A stretch of 64,000 bases of DNA, from assembly GCA_019455245.1 (NCBI GenBank), contig JACFMR010000005.1, positions 62,001 through 126,000 on the forward strand. The letters are read 5' to 3'. The stretch comes from Opitutaceae bacterium. GTDB taxonomy: Bacteria > Verrucomicrobiota > Verrucomicrobiia > Opitutales > Opitutaceae. How positions within the stretch are numbered: position 1 is the stretch's first letter; each line of letters starts with the position of its first letter. Below, piece after piece: positions 43,637 through 53,018 of the stretch. Position numbers and translations under genes: made by a program. The notes beneath the pieces are model-generated. The model saw nothing but the letters and a program-made list of their open reading frames with translations, did not search any database and had not been told where the DNA came from.

Positions 43637-44779
43637 ATGGCCGATCCCGCAATGCATTCGCCGGCTGAAGTGCGCGGCATGTGGTGTGTGCACGCCCAAC
43701 GACTCGCGGCGCCGTTGCTCCACGCGCTCGCGCAACGCCGGCTGCGGGCTACGATGCCGGTCGAAGGCCCCAAGGCGGCGGAGCAGCAGCGCTACACGCA
43801 TCTGGAGGGTTTCGCGCGTTTGCTGTGCGGACTCGCGCCGTGGCTGACGCGCAACGATGATGACGACCGGTGGGCGGCGTTGGCCCGCGAGGCGATCGAC
43901 GCCATCACCGATCCGGCTTCGCCGGATTGCGGCAACTTCACTGAGGGCAATCGGCAGCCGCTGGTGGACACGGCGTTTCTGGCGCAGGCGTTGCTGCGTG
44001 CGCCGCAGGTGTTGTGGGCGCCGTTGCCGGAGCGGGTGCGGACCAATGTCATCGACGCCTTGGTTGCCACACGTCGGATCGAGCCGTGGGAAAACAACTG
44101 GGTGCTGTTTGCCGCGATAATCGAAGCGGCGTTGCACCGGTTTGGCGTGCCGTATGACGGGGCCCGGTTGGGCCACGGACTGAAGCGGCATCGCGATTGG
44201 TATCTGGGCGACGGCTGGTATGGCGACGGACCGCAGTTCCACGCCGATTACTACAACTCGTATGTGATCCACCCGATGCTGGTCGAGGTGTTGGATGCGG
44301 TGGCGGAAGAAAGCGCGGAGTGGCGTGAAATGCACGCGGTGGCGGTGACCCGGCTGGCGCGTTTTGCGGCCATTCAGGAACGCATGATTGCGCCGGACGG
44401 TTCCTATCCCTTGCTCGGCCGATCGATTGCGTATCGCGGCGGCGCGTTTCAGGCACTGGCCCTGGCCGCCTGGCGGCATGGTTTGCCGGGTGATCTGCCG
44501 CCCGCGCAGGTGCGGCGGGCGTTGACCAGCGTATTGCAGCGCACTCTCGGGGCGCCGGACACGTTTGATGCGAACGGCTGGCTGCGCATCGGTCTCGCCG
44601 GTGCCCAGCCCTCACTGGCGGAGGATTACATTTCCACCGGCAGCCTGTATTTGTGCAGCACGCTGCTGCTGCCGCTCGGCCTGCCGGCGGACGATCCGTT
44701 CTGGTCGGCGCCCGACATGCCGACGACCTGGGAACGGGCGTGGGCGGGGGTGGATCTGCCGGCGGATCACGCGCTCTGA
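43637..44779 (+). CDS. DUF2264-family protein
   Basis: 380 residues from ATG 43637 (MADPAMHSP). Helical and tryptophan-rich, with conserved blocks LEGFARLLCGLAPWL, WENNWVLFAAIIEAAL, YGDGPQFHADYYNSYVIHPM and APDGSYPLLGRSIAYR, which match DUF2264. These are thought to have an alpha/alpha-toroid fold like some glycoside hydrolases and lyases; no activity is established. It has no signal peptide. Its place between acyl-CoA and ferredoxin oxidoreductase genes is odd and may mark an insertion into the metabolic run. Confidence 0.82.
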   Translation: MADPAMHSPAEVRGMWCVHAQRLAAPLLHALAQRRLRATMPVEGPKAAEQQRYTHLEGFARLLCGLAPWLTRNDDDDRWAALAREAIDAITDPASPDCGNFTEGNRQPLVDTAFLAQALLRAPQVLWAPLPERVRTNVIDALVATRRIEPWENNWVLFAAIIEAALHRFGVPYDGARLGHGLKRHRDWYLGDGWYGDGPQFHADYYNSYVIHPMLVEVLDAVAEESAEWREMHAVAVTRLARFAAIQERMIAPDGSYPLLGRSIAYRGGAFQALALAAWRHGLPGDLPPAQVRRALTSVLQRTLGAPDTFDANGWLRIGLAGAQPSLAEDYISTGSLYLCSTLLLPLGLPADDPFWSAPDMPTTWERAWAGVDLPADHAL

Positions 44780-44940
44780 GCGCGTGGCCAATGACGCGGC
44801 GGAAAACCCTGCTCCTTTTGGCGTAAGCAAGGCGTTCAAGCCCTGCGCAGATTACGCCAAGGCATGCGCAGTTGCGCGTCGCGGGTGGTCTATCATGGAG
44901 CATTCACAACCCCTGTCTGCCGGCCCGTCCGGTCCCTGCC

Positions 44941-46347
44941 ATGTCCGCCCCTGTCCGCCCCAAACCCTTCCTTCAACCCGAGTATTGCAAGGGCTGCCTG
45001 CGTTGCATCGAGGCCTGTCCACGCGACTGCATCCAGCCCGGCACGGAGATCAATCCCGCCACCGGACTCGTGCCGGTGGTGATGGATCTGACCAACTGCA
45101 ACGGCTGCTCTCTCTGCATCCAGGCCTGTCCCGAACCCTACGGCCTGCGGCCGGACAATCTGCGCTTCAATCCGGAGCAGGATTTCGTGTTGGAGGATCC
45201 CGCCAAGCTGTTCGGCGAACGCGCGGTGGCGAATCTCTCCGAAGGGGATTTGCCCGATGACGCGATTGCGCTGCCGCCCTGCGAGCCGCTGGTGCTCAAG
45301 GGCACCTATGCCGCCGCCATCGGCGCGTTGCTGGCGGGCTGCCGCCATGTGTTCGGCTATCCGATCACACCCAGCACCGAGGGCGCGGAGCTCATGGCGA
45401 AAATCCTGCCGAAGCTCGACGGGGCGTTCGTACAGGCGGTGAGCGAAGTGGCCGCGGTCAATATGATGTATGGCGCCGGCGGCGCGGGCCTGCCCTGCAT
45501 GACGTTCACCAGCAGCCCCGGCTTCAGCCTCATGCTCGAGGGCATCAGCTACATGATCGGCGCCGAGGTGCCGGCGGTGTTTGTCAACATCATGCGCGGC
45601 GGCCCGGGGCTCGGCAACATCGGGCCCGAGCAGGCGGACATCAAGCTGGCCTGCCGCGGCCTTGGCCACGGCAACACGCGCGCCATCGTGCTCGCGCCGA
45701 GCACCCCGCAGGAAATGCTCGATCTCACTCGCGAGGCGTTTGCGCTGTCGTTCCGCTATCGCAATCCCGTGATCGTGCTGGGCGACGGTTACCTCGGGCA
45801 GATGACCGGCACAGTGCGCCTGCCCGCCACGATGACGCGACCCGGTTTGCCGGCCTGGGCGGTTTGGGGCGACCGCGCGCACCGGCACAATCTCATCACT
45901 TCCATCTGTCTTGCCGAGGCCGATCTCGAGCAGCACAACGAGCACCTTAACCGCAAATACGCCAATATCGCCACGTGTGAGCAGCGCGTGGAGTGTCACC
46001 GCTGCAGTGATGCGGAGGTGTTGGTGGTGGCGTGCAACACCCCTGCGCGCATGGCGAAGGGCGCGGTCGAGGCCGCGCGCGCGGCCGGGGTGGCCGCGGG
46101 CCTGTTTCGGCCGATCACGCTGTGGCCGTTTCCGATCGACACGCTGGCGGACATAATGCTCGGCGTGCAACGCATCGTGGTGGTCGAGGCAGGACCGGGC
46201 CAGTTGGAGGATGAGCTGCGGCTCGCCCTCAGCCATGCCGGCATCGCCCCGCCGCTCATCGATCACGTGCGGCGTTGCGGCGGCATCCTGCCGTCGCAGG
46301 CCGAGATTTTGGAAGCGCTGCTGGTGGGCGAGGAGGTGCTGTCATGA
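44941..46347 (+). CDS. 2-oxoacid:ferredoxin oxidoreductase, ferredoxin-alpha fusion
   Basis: 468 residues from ATG 44941 (MSAPVRPKP). The first 70 residues are a two-cluster ferredoxin (CKGCLRCIEACP and CNGCSLCIQACP). The rest is the alpha subunit pyrimidine-binding and CoA-facing part (GYPITPSTEGAELMAKILP, AVSEVAAVNMMYGAGGAG, TFTSSPGFSLMLEG). It works with the TPP subunit encoded next to turn a 2-oxoacid plus CoA into acyl-CoA, CO2 and reduced ferredoxin, or the reverse. Which oxoacid is used is not clear. It overlaps the next start by four bases (ATGA). Confidence 0.9.
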   Translation: MSAPVRPKPFLQPEYCKGCLRCIEACPRDCIQPGTEINPATGLVPVVMDLTNCNGCSLCIQACPEPYGLRPDNLRFNPEQDFVLEDPAKLFGERAVANLSEGDLPDDAIALPPCEPLVLKGTYAAAIGALLAGCRHVFGYPITPSTEGAELMAKILPKLDGAFVQAVSEVAAVNMMYGAGGAGLPCMTFTSSPGFSLMLEGISYMIGAEVPAVFVNIMRGGPGLGNIGPEQADIKLACRGLGHGNTRAIVLAPSTPQEMLDLTREAFALSFRYRNPVIVLGDGYLGQMTGTVRLPATMTRPGLPAWAVWGDRAHRHNLITSICLAEADLEQHNEHLNRKYANIATCEQRVECHRCSDAEVLVVACNTPARMAKGAVEAARAAGVAAGLFRPITLWPFPIDTLADIMLGVQRIVVVEAGPGQLEDELRLALSHAGIAPPLIDHVRRCGGILPSQAEILEALLVGEEVLS

Positions 46348-47774
46348 ACGTGTTCTACGACCATTTCAGCCGCCACGCGCACGGCGCGGGCCTCAAGGCG
46401 CACAGCACACACTATTGCCCCGGCTGCGGCCACGGCGTGGCGCACCGTGATCTGGCGGATGTGATTGAGGAACTCGGCGTGCAGGATCGCACCGTGCTCA
46501 TCAGCCCCGTCGGTTGCTCGGTGTTTGCGTATTATTATTTCGACGTTGGCAACTCACAGGCGGCGCACGGCCGCGCGCCGGCCGTGGCACTGGGCCACAA
46601 GCTCGCGCATCCCGAGGCCGTGGTGATCAGCTACCAGGGCGACGGCGACCTCGCCTCCATCGGTCTCGCCGAGACCATCTCGATCGCGCAGCTGGGCCTA
46701 CCGATCACGGTCATCTTCATCAACAACGCGATCTACGGCATGACTGGCGGACAGCTGGCGCCCACGTCGCTGATCGGTCAGCGCACCACGACGAGTCCGG
46801 ACGGCCGCATCGCTGCCATGGGTCAGCCGCTGAAAATGGCCGAGCTCATCGCGCAGCTCGACGGGCCGGTCTATGTCGAGCGTGTGGCGCTTTTCAGTGC
46901 GCGCGAACGCGTCAAGGCCCGCAAGGCCATCCGCAAGGCGATCACCAACCAGGTCGAGGGCCGCGGGTATTCGTTCATCGAGATCATCGCGGAATGCCCG
47001 ACGCACCTGAAGATGACCCCGCAGGACGCGGAGGAGTGGGTGCGCACCAAAATGGAGCCGGTGTTTCCGCTCGGCGTGAAAAAGGACCTCACGGTCGAAC
47101 CGTGGTTCAAGCGCGGCGCGCCCTCGTTCGAACCCGAGGCTGTGCTCGGCATGAGCGGCGCCGAACCATTGGCCGATGACGCCGAACGCACCGCCGCCGA
47201 CTGGCCCGATCATCTGCCGGCACGGGACATCGCCATCAAGCTGGCCGGTGCCGGCGGTGACGGCGCGCAGACCGCCGCCCTGTTGCTCACGCGCGCGGCG
47301 ATCGCGCAGGGCTTCGATGCGACCTCCATTCCGAGCTACGGGCCGGAGAGCCGCGGCGGCACGTCGTATGCCGATGTTCACATTGCCGCGCAGGAGGTGC
47401 TGGATCCCGCGGCACCGGCGCCGCATGTGCTTATCGCGTTCAACGCGCCGAGCCTGGCGAAATTCGGTCCGGCTGTGCCCGCGGGCGGCATCATTCTCTA
47501 CGACAGCACGGTTGTTTTGGAGCCGCCGGAGATTGCATCCGACCGGCGCGTCATCCCCGTGCCCTTCACGCAAATTGCGAAAGATCTCGGCCGGCCGATG
47601 GTCAAGAATGTCGTGGCGCTGGGCGCCTTGCAGGCGGCGCTCAACCTGCTGCCCGCCGACAGTGTGCTCGCCACACTGCGTCATGTGCTGAAAGACAAAA
47701 GCGGTCTGCTCCCGTTGAACGAGTTGGCGTTTGCCGCCGGCCTCGCCGCGGTGGAACCCATGGCCGTATGCTGA
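46344..47774 (+). CDS. 2-oxoacid:ferredoxin oxidoreductase, beta-gamma fusion (TPP subunit)
   Basis: 476 residues from ATG 46344, with AGGAGG eight bases upstream. The N-terminal half is the TPP-binding beta subunit: HYCPGCGHGVAHR, then SYQGDGDLASIGLAE and INNAIYGMTGGQ. The C-terminal half (about 300-470) is the gamma subunit (KLAGAGGDGAQTAALLLTRA, SYGPESRGGTSYADV). With the upstream ferredoxin-alpha gene, all four modules of the enzyme are encoded in two genes. It overlaps the next gene by seven bases. Confidence 0.92.
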   Translation: MNVFYDHFSRHAHGAGLKAHSTHYCPGCGHGVAHRDLADVIEELGVQDRTVLISPVGCSVFAYYYFDVGNSQAAHGRAPAVALGHKLAHPEAVVISYQGDGDLASIGLAETISIAQLGLPITVIFINNAIYGMTGGQLAPTSLIGQRTTTSPDGRIAAMGQPLKMAELIAQLDGPVYVERVALFSARERVKARKAIRKAITNQVEGRGYSFIEIIAECPTHLKMTPQDAEEWVRTKMEPVFPLGVKKDLTVEPWFKRGAPSFEPEAVLGMSGAEPLADDAERTAADWPDHLPARDIAIKLAGAGGDGAQTAALLLTRAAIAQGFDATSIPSYGPESRGGTSYADVHIAAQEVLDPAAPAPHVLIAFNAPSLAKFGPAVPAGGIILYDSTVVLEPPEIASDRRVIPVPFTQIAKDLGRPMVKNVVALGALQAALNLLPADSVLATLRHVLKDKSGLLPLNELAFAAGLAAVEPMAVC

Positions 47775-49921
47775 CCCTCGATCCAGCACCCGTGGTGAAA
47801 GCAACGAACTTTGTCGGTGAGGCTGAGGCGTATGCGCTGCTCGCCCGTGCCGGTCTGTTTCCGCCGCGTCATGCGCTCGTCGGTGATTCGCTCGCGGAGT
47901 TTGCCGTGGGCGAACCGGTCGTGCTGAAAGGCTTGGGCGAGGAACTCTGGCACAAATCCGAACTCGACGCGGTTCAGTTCATGCCGTTCCGGCCGACGGA
48001 GGTGATCGTGGCCGCCGAGGCCATGCGCCGGCGGATCGAGGCGGCCGGACACCGTTGGCTCGGTGGACTGGTGTGCGAACGCATCGCCAAGGCGAAGACG
48101 GAAGGTCTGCCGGTGGAGGGCTTCATTTCGCTCAGCCGCGGCGAGGCCGGCTGGGTGGTACTGTGCGGTTTTGGCGGGCTGCCGGCGGAGGCGTTGGCCC
48201 AACTCGCGCCGCCGTTGCGCTGGCCGCTCGTCGTCACCTCCGCGGCGACCGCGCTCGCGGAACTGCAAAACCATTTGCTCGGCCGGATCTGGCTCGGGCA
48301 ACTGCGCGGCTCGCACGCCCTGACCACGGAGTCGCAATTGCGGGCGATGCTTGAAGCCATCTGGCGGTTGGCGGCTGTCGCGGAAGGCGAGGGGCTGACC
48401 TTGCTCGAACTCAACCCGGTTGTGCCCGATGCCGACGGGTGGATCCGTCCGCTCGATGCGGTGGGCCGGCGCGAACTGCCGCGCGCGACACGATTGGCGC
48501 CGCCGCCGGATTTTTTGGACGCGTTGCGGGCACCGCGTCGCGTGGCTTTGGCGGGGGTTTCGGCCAAGGCCTCGGGCTTGGGCTTTACCGTGCTCGAAAA
48601 CCTGCGCCGCTGTCCCGCGCTTGCCGGGCGCATCACGCTGATCAAGCCCGGTTGCGTCGAGTTGCAGGGGCTGCCCTGCGTGGCCGACGTCGCGGCGCTC
48701 AAGGCCGATCCGGTTGATTTGCTGCTGCTGGCGCTGCCGGCGCCGATCGCGGCCAAGACTTTGGGTGACCTGATCGATCAAGGCGGCGGTGCCCGGGTGG
48801 TCGCATTGGTTTGCGGCGGTATCGGCGACGGCGCGGATCATGGCGATTTTGGCCGTGAACTCGCGGCAAAGTTGCAGCACGTGCGCGCGGTCGGGGAGTG
48901 GACGCCGGTGGTGCTCGGGCCGAACTTTCTCGGCCACTGGGTGCCTGCGGCCGGTTTGGACACGTCGTTCATATCCACCCAGCGGCTGGCTCCGCCGGAA
49001 CCGGCGGGCGGCGGGCTGGTGCTGCTGGCGCAGAGCGGGGCGTTTTTGCTTTCCCGCCGCTCACGTGCGCCGTGGCTGCGGTTCGGCCTGGGCGTGGCGC
49101 TCGGCAACCAGATGGACGCGGCCTTGCCTGACTTTTTGCACGCGTTGGCGGACGACCCCGCCTGCACCGCGGTCGGCGCCTACGTGGAGGGCTTCGGTCC
49201 CGGTCTCCTGTTGGAAACGGCGCAGGCGGTGCAACGGTTGCGCGCGCGGGGCGTGCCGGTGTTGTTGCATCGCGGTGGTTTCACCACCGGCGGCCAGGCG
49301 GCGGCGGCCAGCCACACCGGGGCGATGGCCGGCGATTGGGCATTGGAACGCGCGCTGCTGGAACGGGCCGGCGTGTGTTTCGCCGATTCGATCGCGGCGT
49401 TCGATGCGGCCTTGGAATGGCTGGCCAGCGGCCTGACTCCGCCGCCGGGTCCGGTGGCGCTGATGACCAATGCCGGTTGTGAGAGCGTGAACGGTGGCGA
49501 CCGGCTCAATGGCGACGGCTTGCAGGCCGCGACGCTGGATGCGCCTGCGCAAACCAAACTGGAAGTGATGCTCGCCTCGCACCAGCTGCTCGGATTGGTG
49601 GCGCCGCGGCTGCCGCTTGATCTCACGCCGATGTCCGGCCCCGACGTTTATCTGGCCGCGGCCGATGTTTTGCTGGGTGCGGCCGGCGTGCTGCTGGTGG
49701 GACTGGTGCCGTTTGCGCCGCTGGTTGAAACCGACCCGGCCGGCGCGGATCGCATGGCGAAGGCGTTGGCGGACTTGCGCACCAAACACGGCAAACCGGT
49801 GGCGGTGATCGTGGATGCCGGCGCAGACTATGACGCCTATCGTGCGCGCTTCCGTCAGGTCGGCCTGCCGGTTTTCGACCGCGTGGAAGCCGCGTTGTTG
49901 GGCCTGCGCGTGCTGGCCTGA
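47768..49921 (+). CDS. ADP-forming acyl-CoA synthetase (acetate-CoA ligase type)
   Basis: 717 residues with both parts of the NDP-forming enzyme in one chain. An ATP-grasp domain comes first (VVLKGLGEELWHKSELDAV), then a CoA-binding Rossmann domain (VALAGVSAKASGLGFTVLENL). Succinyl-CoA-ligase-like domains follow, with the phosphorylated-histidine motif AASHTGAMAGD. It turns acyl-CoA, ADP and Pi into acid, CoA and ATP. With the oxidoreductase immediately upstream (seven-base overlap) it completes a 2-oxoacid-to-acid route that yields ATP and reduced ferredoxin. The order beta-part first is a permutation of the common alpha-beta form. Confidence 0.88.
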   Translation: MLTLDPAPVVKATNFVGEAEAYALLARAGLFPPRHALVGDSLAEFAVGEPVVLKGLGEELWHKSELDAVQFMPFRPTEVIVAAEAMRRRIEAAGHRWLGGLVCERIAKAKTEGLPVEGFISLSRGEAGWVVLCGFGGLPAEALAQLAPPLRWPLVVTSAATALAELQNHLLGRIWLGQLRGSHALTTESQLRAMLEAIWRLAAVAEGEGLTLLELNPVVPDADGWIRPLDAVGRRELPRATRLAPPPDFLDALRAPRRVALAGVSAKASGLGFTVLENLRRCPALAGRITLIKPGCVELQGLPCVADVAALKADPVDLLLLALPAPIAAKTLGDLIDQGGGARVVALVCGGIGDGADHGDFGRELAAKLQHVRAVGEWTPVVLGPNFLGHWVPAAGLDTSFISTQRLAPPEPAGGGLVLLAQSGAFLLSRRSRAPWLRFGLGVALGNQMDAALPDFLHALADDPACTAVGAYVEGFGPGLLLETAQAVQRLRARGVPVLLHRGGFTTGGQAAAASHTGAMAGDWALERALLERAGVCFADSIAAFDAALEWLASGLTPPPGPVALMTNAGCESVNGGDRLNGDGLQAATLDAPAQTKLEVMLASHQLLGLVAPRLPLDLTPMSGPDVYLAAADVLLGAAGVLLVGLVPFAPLVETDPAGADRMAKALADLRTKHGKPVAVIVDAGADYDAYRARFRQVGLPVFDRVEAALLGLRVLA

Positions 49922-49982
49922 GCGGTTTCCGGCCAACGGGGTTTGACAACCGCGGGAACGACAGGGTGACTTCGACCCGCTG

Positions 49983-51002
49983 ATGAAAAGCCACGCCGTC
50001 GTCTTCACCGCCCGCAATCAGGTTGCTTATCGCGAAATCGAATCACCCGAGCCCGGACCCGAGGACGTGGTGGTCGAGATTCACCACTCGTGGATCAGCA
50101 ACGGCACCGAAGGTTCGTTTTTGCGCGGCGAGCGCATTTCTGGCGACGTGGCTTGGCGGCCGGGCGATCCTGATCCGTTTCCGATGGTGGCGGGTTATCA
50201 AAAAGTCGGCCGCGTGCTCGGTGTCGGTGCCGCGGTCACGCGCTTCAAACCGGGCGACATGGTTTTTGCCTCGATGAGCCGCGTGCTCGGAATGTTTGAC
50301 AACCAGTTTGCCGGTCACGTTTCCCCGGGTGTGTGTGCGCAGGGCGCGGTCATGCCGCTGCCGCCGGGGCTCGATCCCGTGGCCTACTCGGGCCTCGTGC
50401 TCACGCAGGTGGGCTACAACTGCGGTTCGCGTCCGCGCATCGAGCCGGGCCAATTGGCCGTGGTGATGGGCGACGGACTCGTCGGCCAATGGGCCGGGCA
50501 AACGCTGGCGGCGCGCGGCGCGCAGGTGGTGATGATCGGCCGGCACGACGACCGGCTGGCGAAGTTTTCAAAATTCGGCCGCACGCTCAAATCCGGCGCG
50601 GACAACGGCGTGGCCGCCGTGCGCGAACTCGGGCTCGGTCCCGTGCAGGTGTTGGTCGAAACCGCGGGCAGCATGAGCGCGCTGGACGGTTATCTGCCGT
50701 TGATGCGGCGCAACGGCCACATGGTCATCGCCGGATTTTATCCCAAAGCCAACGAGGTGAACCTGCTCCTCGCGCTGCAGCGTTTCCGCAACAGCGAGCT
50801 CACGTTCGATCTCGTGTCCGGTGCCACGCAAGAGCGGCTCGAAGAAACGATGCGCTGGGTGGCCGACGGCCGGTTGCACACGCTCGATCTCATCACGCAC
50901 CGCTTCCCGGTTGAGCAGGCGGCCGACGCTTGGGCGCTGATCGAATCAAAACGCGAACCCGTGCTCGGCGTCGTGCTCGACTGGCCGGCGGCGCGCAAGT
51001 GA
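49983..51002 (+). CDS. MDR-family oxidoreductase
   Basis: 339 residues of the medium-chain dehydrogenase fold: N-terminal GroES-like part (SWISNGTEGSFLRGE, VAGYQKVGRVLGVG) and NAD(P)-binding part (VVMGDGLVGQWAGQTLAARGAQVV). The usual catalytic zinc cysteine and GHE motif are missing or changed (SNGTE, AGYQ), as in BchC- and threonine-dehydrogenase-like relatives. The substrate is unknown. It starts 61 bases after the ADP-forming synthetase gene. Confidence 0.82.
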   Translation: MKSHAVVFTARNQVAYREIESPEPGPEDVVVEIHHSWISNGTEGSFLRGERISGDVAWRPGDPDPFPMVAGYQKVGRVLGVGAAVTRFKPGDMVFASMSRVLGMFDNQFAGHVSPGVCAQGAVMPLPPGLDPVAYSGLVLTQVGYNCGSRPRIEPGQLAVVMGDGLVGQWAGQTLAARGAQVVMIGRHDDRLAKFSKFGRTLKSGADNGVAAVRELGLGPVQVLVETAGSMSALDGYLPLMRRNGHMVIAGFYPKANEVNLLLALQRFRNSELTFDLVSGATQERLEETMRWVADGRLHTLDLITHRFPVEQAADAWALIESKREPVLGVVLDWPAARK

Positions 51003-51040
51003 AGTGCCCGGAAATTCTGCCATGGATTGAATTCTAACCT

Positions 51041-51087
51041 GTAGCCGGGGTCGCTGACCCCGGACCGGCCTCGCCGAGGCCGGCTAC
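51041..51087. repeat. Two-hairpin intergenic repeat with outer stem
   Basis: Outer stem GTAGCCGG/CCGGCTAC encloses two perfect 8-bp hairpins (CCGGGGTC-gct-GACCCCGG and CCGGCCTC-gcc-GAGGCCGG). It lies between the two dehydrogenase genes and looks like a BIME-type extragenic palindromic element. Confidence 0.6.
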
Positions 51088-51118
51088 AACCCAATCGATA
51101 AACCTGAACCCATTCCCC

Positions 51119-52105
51119 ATGAGCAATACGATGAAAGCCCTGCAAATTGATGCGCCCGGCCGCGCGGTCTGGAAGGATGTGCCGCGGCCGAAGCCCGCCG
51201 CCGGCGAAGTGCTCGTCAAGGTCCTCGGCGTGACGACCTGTCCGCATTGGGACATGCACATGCTCGGCGGCCAGCCGATGTTTGCCGGCATGAAACTGGA
51301 ATACCCGCTGAAGCCCGGCGTGCCCGGCCATGAGGCGATGGGCGAGGTCGTGGCGGTGGGCAAGGGGGTAAAGGAGCTGAAGGTCGGCCATCGCGTGGTC
51401 GCGTGGCAGGACACCGGCAAACCGCGTGACGGCTTTTACGCGCAATACAACGCGTTCCCCGAAAAATCGCTGCTGCGTATTCCCGCCAATCTGACGCCGT
51501 TGCAGATCGCGTCGCTCGAACTCGCGATGTGTGTCGAGGTGTCGTTTCAACAACTGGCCCAGCTTGGCGGCGTGAAGGGCCGTCGCATTGGCATCGCGGG
51601 CCTGGGTCCGGCGGGTTTGGTGGCCGTGCAGCTGGCCAAGGCGCACGGCGCGCGCGAGGTTGTGGGCATCGACATGGTCGCGAGCCGGCGCACGCTCGCG
51701 CGCAAGCTGGGCGCCGATCAAACCTGTGCGCCCAGCGCCAACACCTGGAAACCCGGCCGAACGGGCCCGCGGGTGTTGGACGATGCGATCGATTGCACGG
51801 GCCTGCCGGCCTCGATCAGCTTCCTGATGGACCGCACGCAGCGCTGCGTGACGATCTTTGGCGTGTTGCGTGAGGAAGTGCCGTTTGCCCCGCGTCATTT
51901 GTGGGGGCCGGGGCTGATGCTGATGGGCTACGGCGACCACAACCGCGCCGCCGGCGAATCCGCGCTGAAGTTCGTGCGCCAGGGCAAACTCGATCTCGCG
52001 CCGCTGGTGACGAAAACGCTGCCTTTCACCCGTTACGCCGAGGGCGTGGAACTGCTGCGCGCCAAGAAGGCGATCAAGATCCTGTTCGATCCGTGGATGG
52101 CGTGA
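51119..52105 (+). CDS. Zinc-type alcohol dehydrogenase-like protein
   Basis: 328 residues. The catalytic-zinc set is partly visible (VTTCPHWDMHMLGG and VPGHEAMGEV), and the Rossmann motif is GIAGLGPAGLVAVQLAKAHGA. The four-cysteine structural zinc loop of classical alcohol dehydrogenases is absent. It oxidises or reduces an alcohol/carbonyl with NAD(P). The start is ATG 51119 (MSNTMKALQ) or the ATG four codons later. It is convergent with the SDR gene downstream. Confidence 0.85.
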   Translation: MSNTMKALQIDAPGRAVWKDVPRPKPAAGEVLVKVLGVTTCPHWDMHMLGGQPMFAGMKLEYPLKPGVPGHEAMGEVVAVGKGVKELKVGHRVVAWQDTGKPRDGFYAQYNAFPEKSLLRIPANLTPLQIASLELAMCVEVSFQQLAQLGGVKGRRIGIAGLGPAGLVAVQLAKAHGAREVVGIDMVASRRTLARKLGADQTCAPSANTWKPGRTGPRVLDDAIDCTGLPASISFLMDRTQRCVTIFGVLREEVPFAPRHLWGPGLMLMGYGDHNRAAGESALKFVRQGKLDLAPLVTKTLPFTRYAEGVELLRAKKAIKILFDPWMA

Positions 52106-52146
52106 CGTCACCGTTGCCTACGGCTGTGCGGCAGGTTTGAGGGTGG

Positions 52147-52200
52147 GTCGGCAGGTCCCTCTGCCGACCAAAGAAATTCACGCGCAGAAGGGCCTGCGCG
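52147..52200. terminator. Tandem hairpins between convergent genes
   Basis: GTCGGCAG-gtccct-CTGCCGAC (52147-52168) and CGCGCAG-aagggc-CTGCGCG (52181-52200) lie between the convergent gene ends 52105 and 52225. They may terminate both transcripts, though no long T-run is present; alternatively they are repeats. Confidence 0.45.
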
Positions 52201-52224
52201 TCCGCCCCTTGACTGATATGGCCA

Positions 52225-53004
52225 TCACCGCGCGGTCCAGCCGCCGTCGATGGGGATGGAGGCGCCGGTGATGGATTTGGCGGCATCGCCGCACAGATAA
52301 AGCGCGAGGGCGGCGACTTCCTCGATCTCGACGAAACGCTTGGTCGGCTGCGCGGCGAGGATGACCTCGCGGATGACGCGGTCGCGCGGGAGGTTGTGCG
52401 CGGCGGCCTGGGCCTCGATCTGGTTTTCGACCAGCGGGGTGCGCACGTAGCCGGGGCAGATGGCGTTGCAGGTGATGCCGGACTCGGCGGTTTCGAGGGC
52501 GACGGTTTTGGTCAGACCAACGAGACCGTGCTTGGCGGTGACGTAGGCCGATTTGAACGGCGAGGCGACGAGTCCGTGGGCGGAGACGAGGTTGATGATG
52601 CGGCCCCAGCCCCGCTGCTTCATCCCGGGCAGCGCGGCCTTGGTGGCGTGGAAGCTCGAGTTCAGGATGATGTTCTGAATCGCGCTCCATTTTTCCTCGG
52701 GAAACTCGTCGATCGGCGCGACATGCTGGATGCCGGCGTTGTTGACGAGAATATCCACGGATCCAAAAGCAGATTCGGTGTCGCGAATCAGCGCGGTGAC
52801 TTCGGCGGGTTTCGTCATGTCGGCGGCGTGGTGGCGCACCTGCACGTCGTGCGCGGAAAGTTCGAGGCCGAGCCGGACAATCAGCGCGTTGTCGCCGAAG
52901 CCGTTGAGCATGATGTTGGCGCCGGCCTGGGCGAGGGCGCGGGCGATGCCGAGGCCGATGCCGCTGGTCGAGCCGGTGATGACGGCGGTCTTGTTATTGA
53001 GCAT
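52225..53004 (-). CDS. 3-hydroxybutyrate dehydrogenase-type SDR
   Basis: 259 residues from ATG 53004 (MLNNKTAVIT). Classical short-chain dehydrogenase: TGSTSGIGLGIA cofactor loop, NNAGIQHVAP, and the catalytic set in S...YVTAKHG. The features IQHVAPIDEFPEEKW and TPLVENQIEAQA are those of D-3-hydroxybutyrate dehydrogenases. It converts 3-hydroxybutyrate to acetoacetate with NAD, linking to the thiolase gene upstream. The longer open frame to 53469 overlaps the regulator gene and is not used. Confidence 0.88.
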   Translation of the reverse strand: MLNNKTAVITGSTSGIGLGIARALAQAGANIMLNGFGDNALIVRLGLELSAHDVQVRHHAADMTKPAEVTALIRDTESAFGSVDILVNNAGIQHVAPIDEFPEEKWSAIQNIILNSSFHATKAALPGMKQRGWGRIINLVSAHGLVASPFKSAYVTAKHGLVGLTKTVALETAESGITCNAICPGYVRTPLVENQIEAQAAAHNLPRDRVIREVILAAQPTKRFVEIEEVAALALYLCGDAAKSITGASIPIDGGWTAR

Positions 53005-53018
53005 GGGGCGGGGTTGGT

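Noticed and set aside
41245..43773. 842-codon minus-strand frame opposite the thiolase and acyl-CoA synthetase genes
   Set aside because: Antisense shadow of well-identified enzymes.
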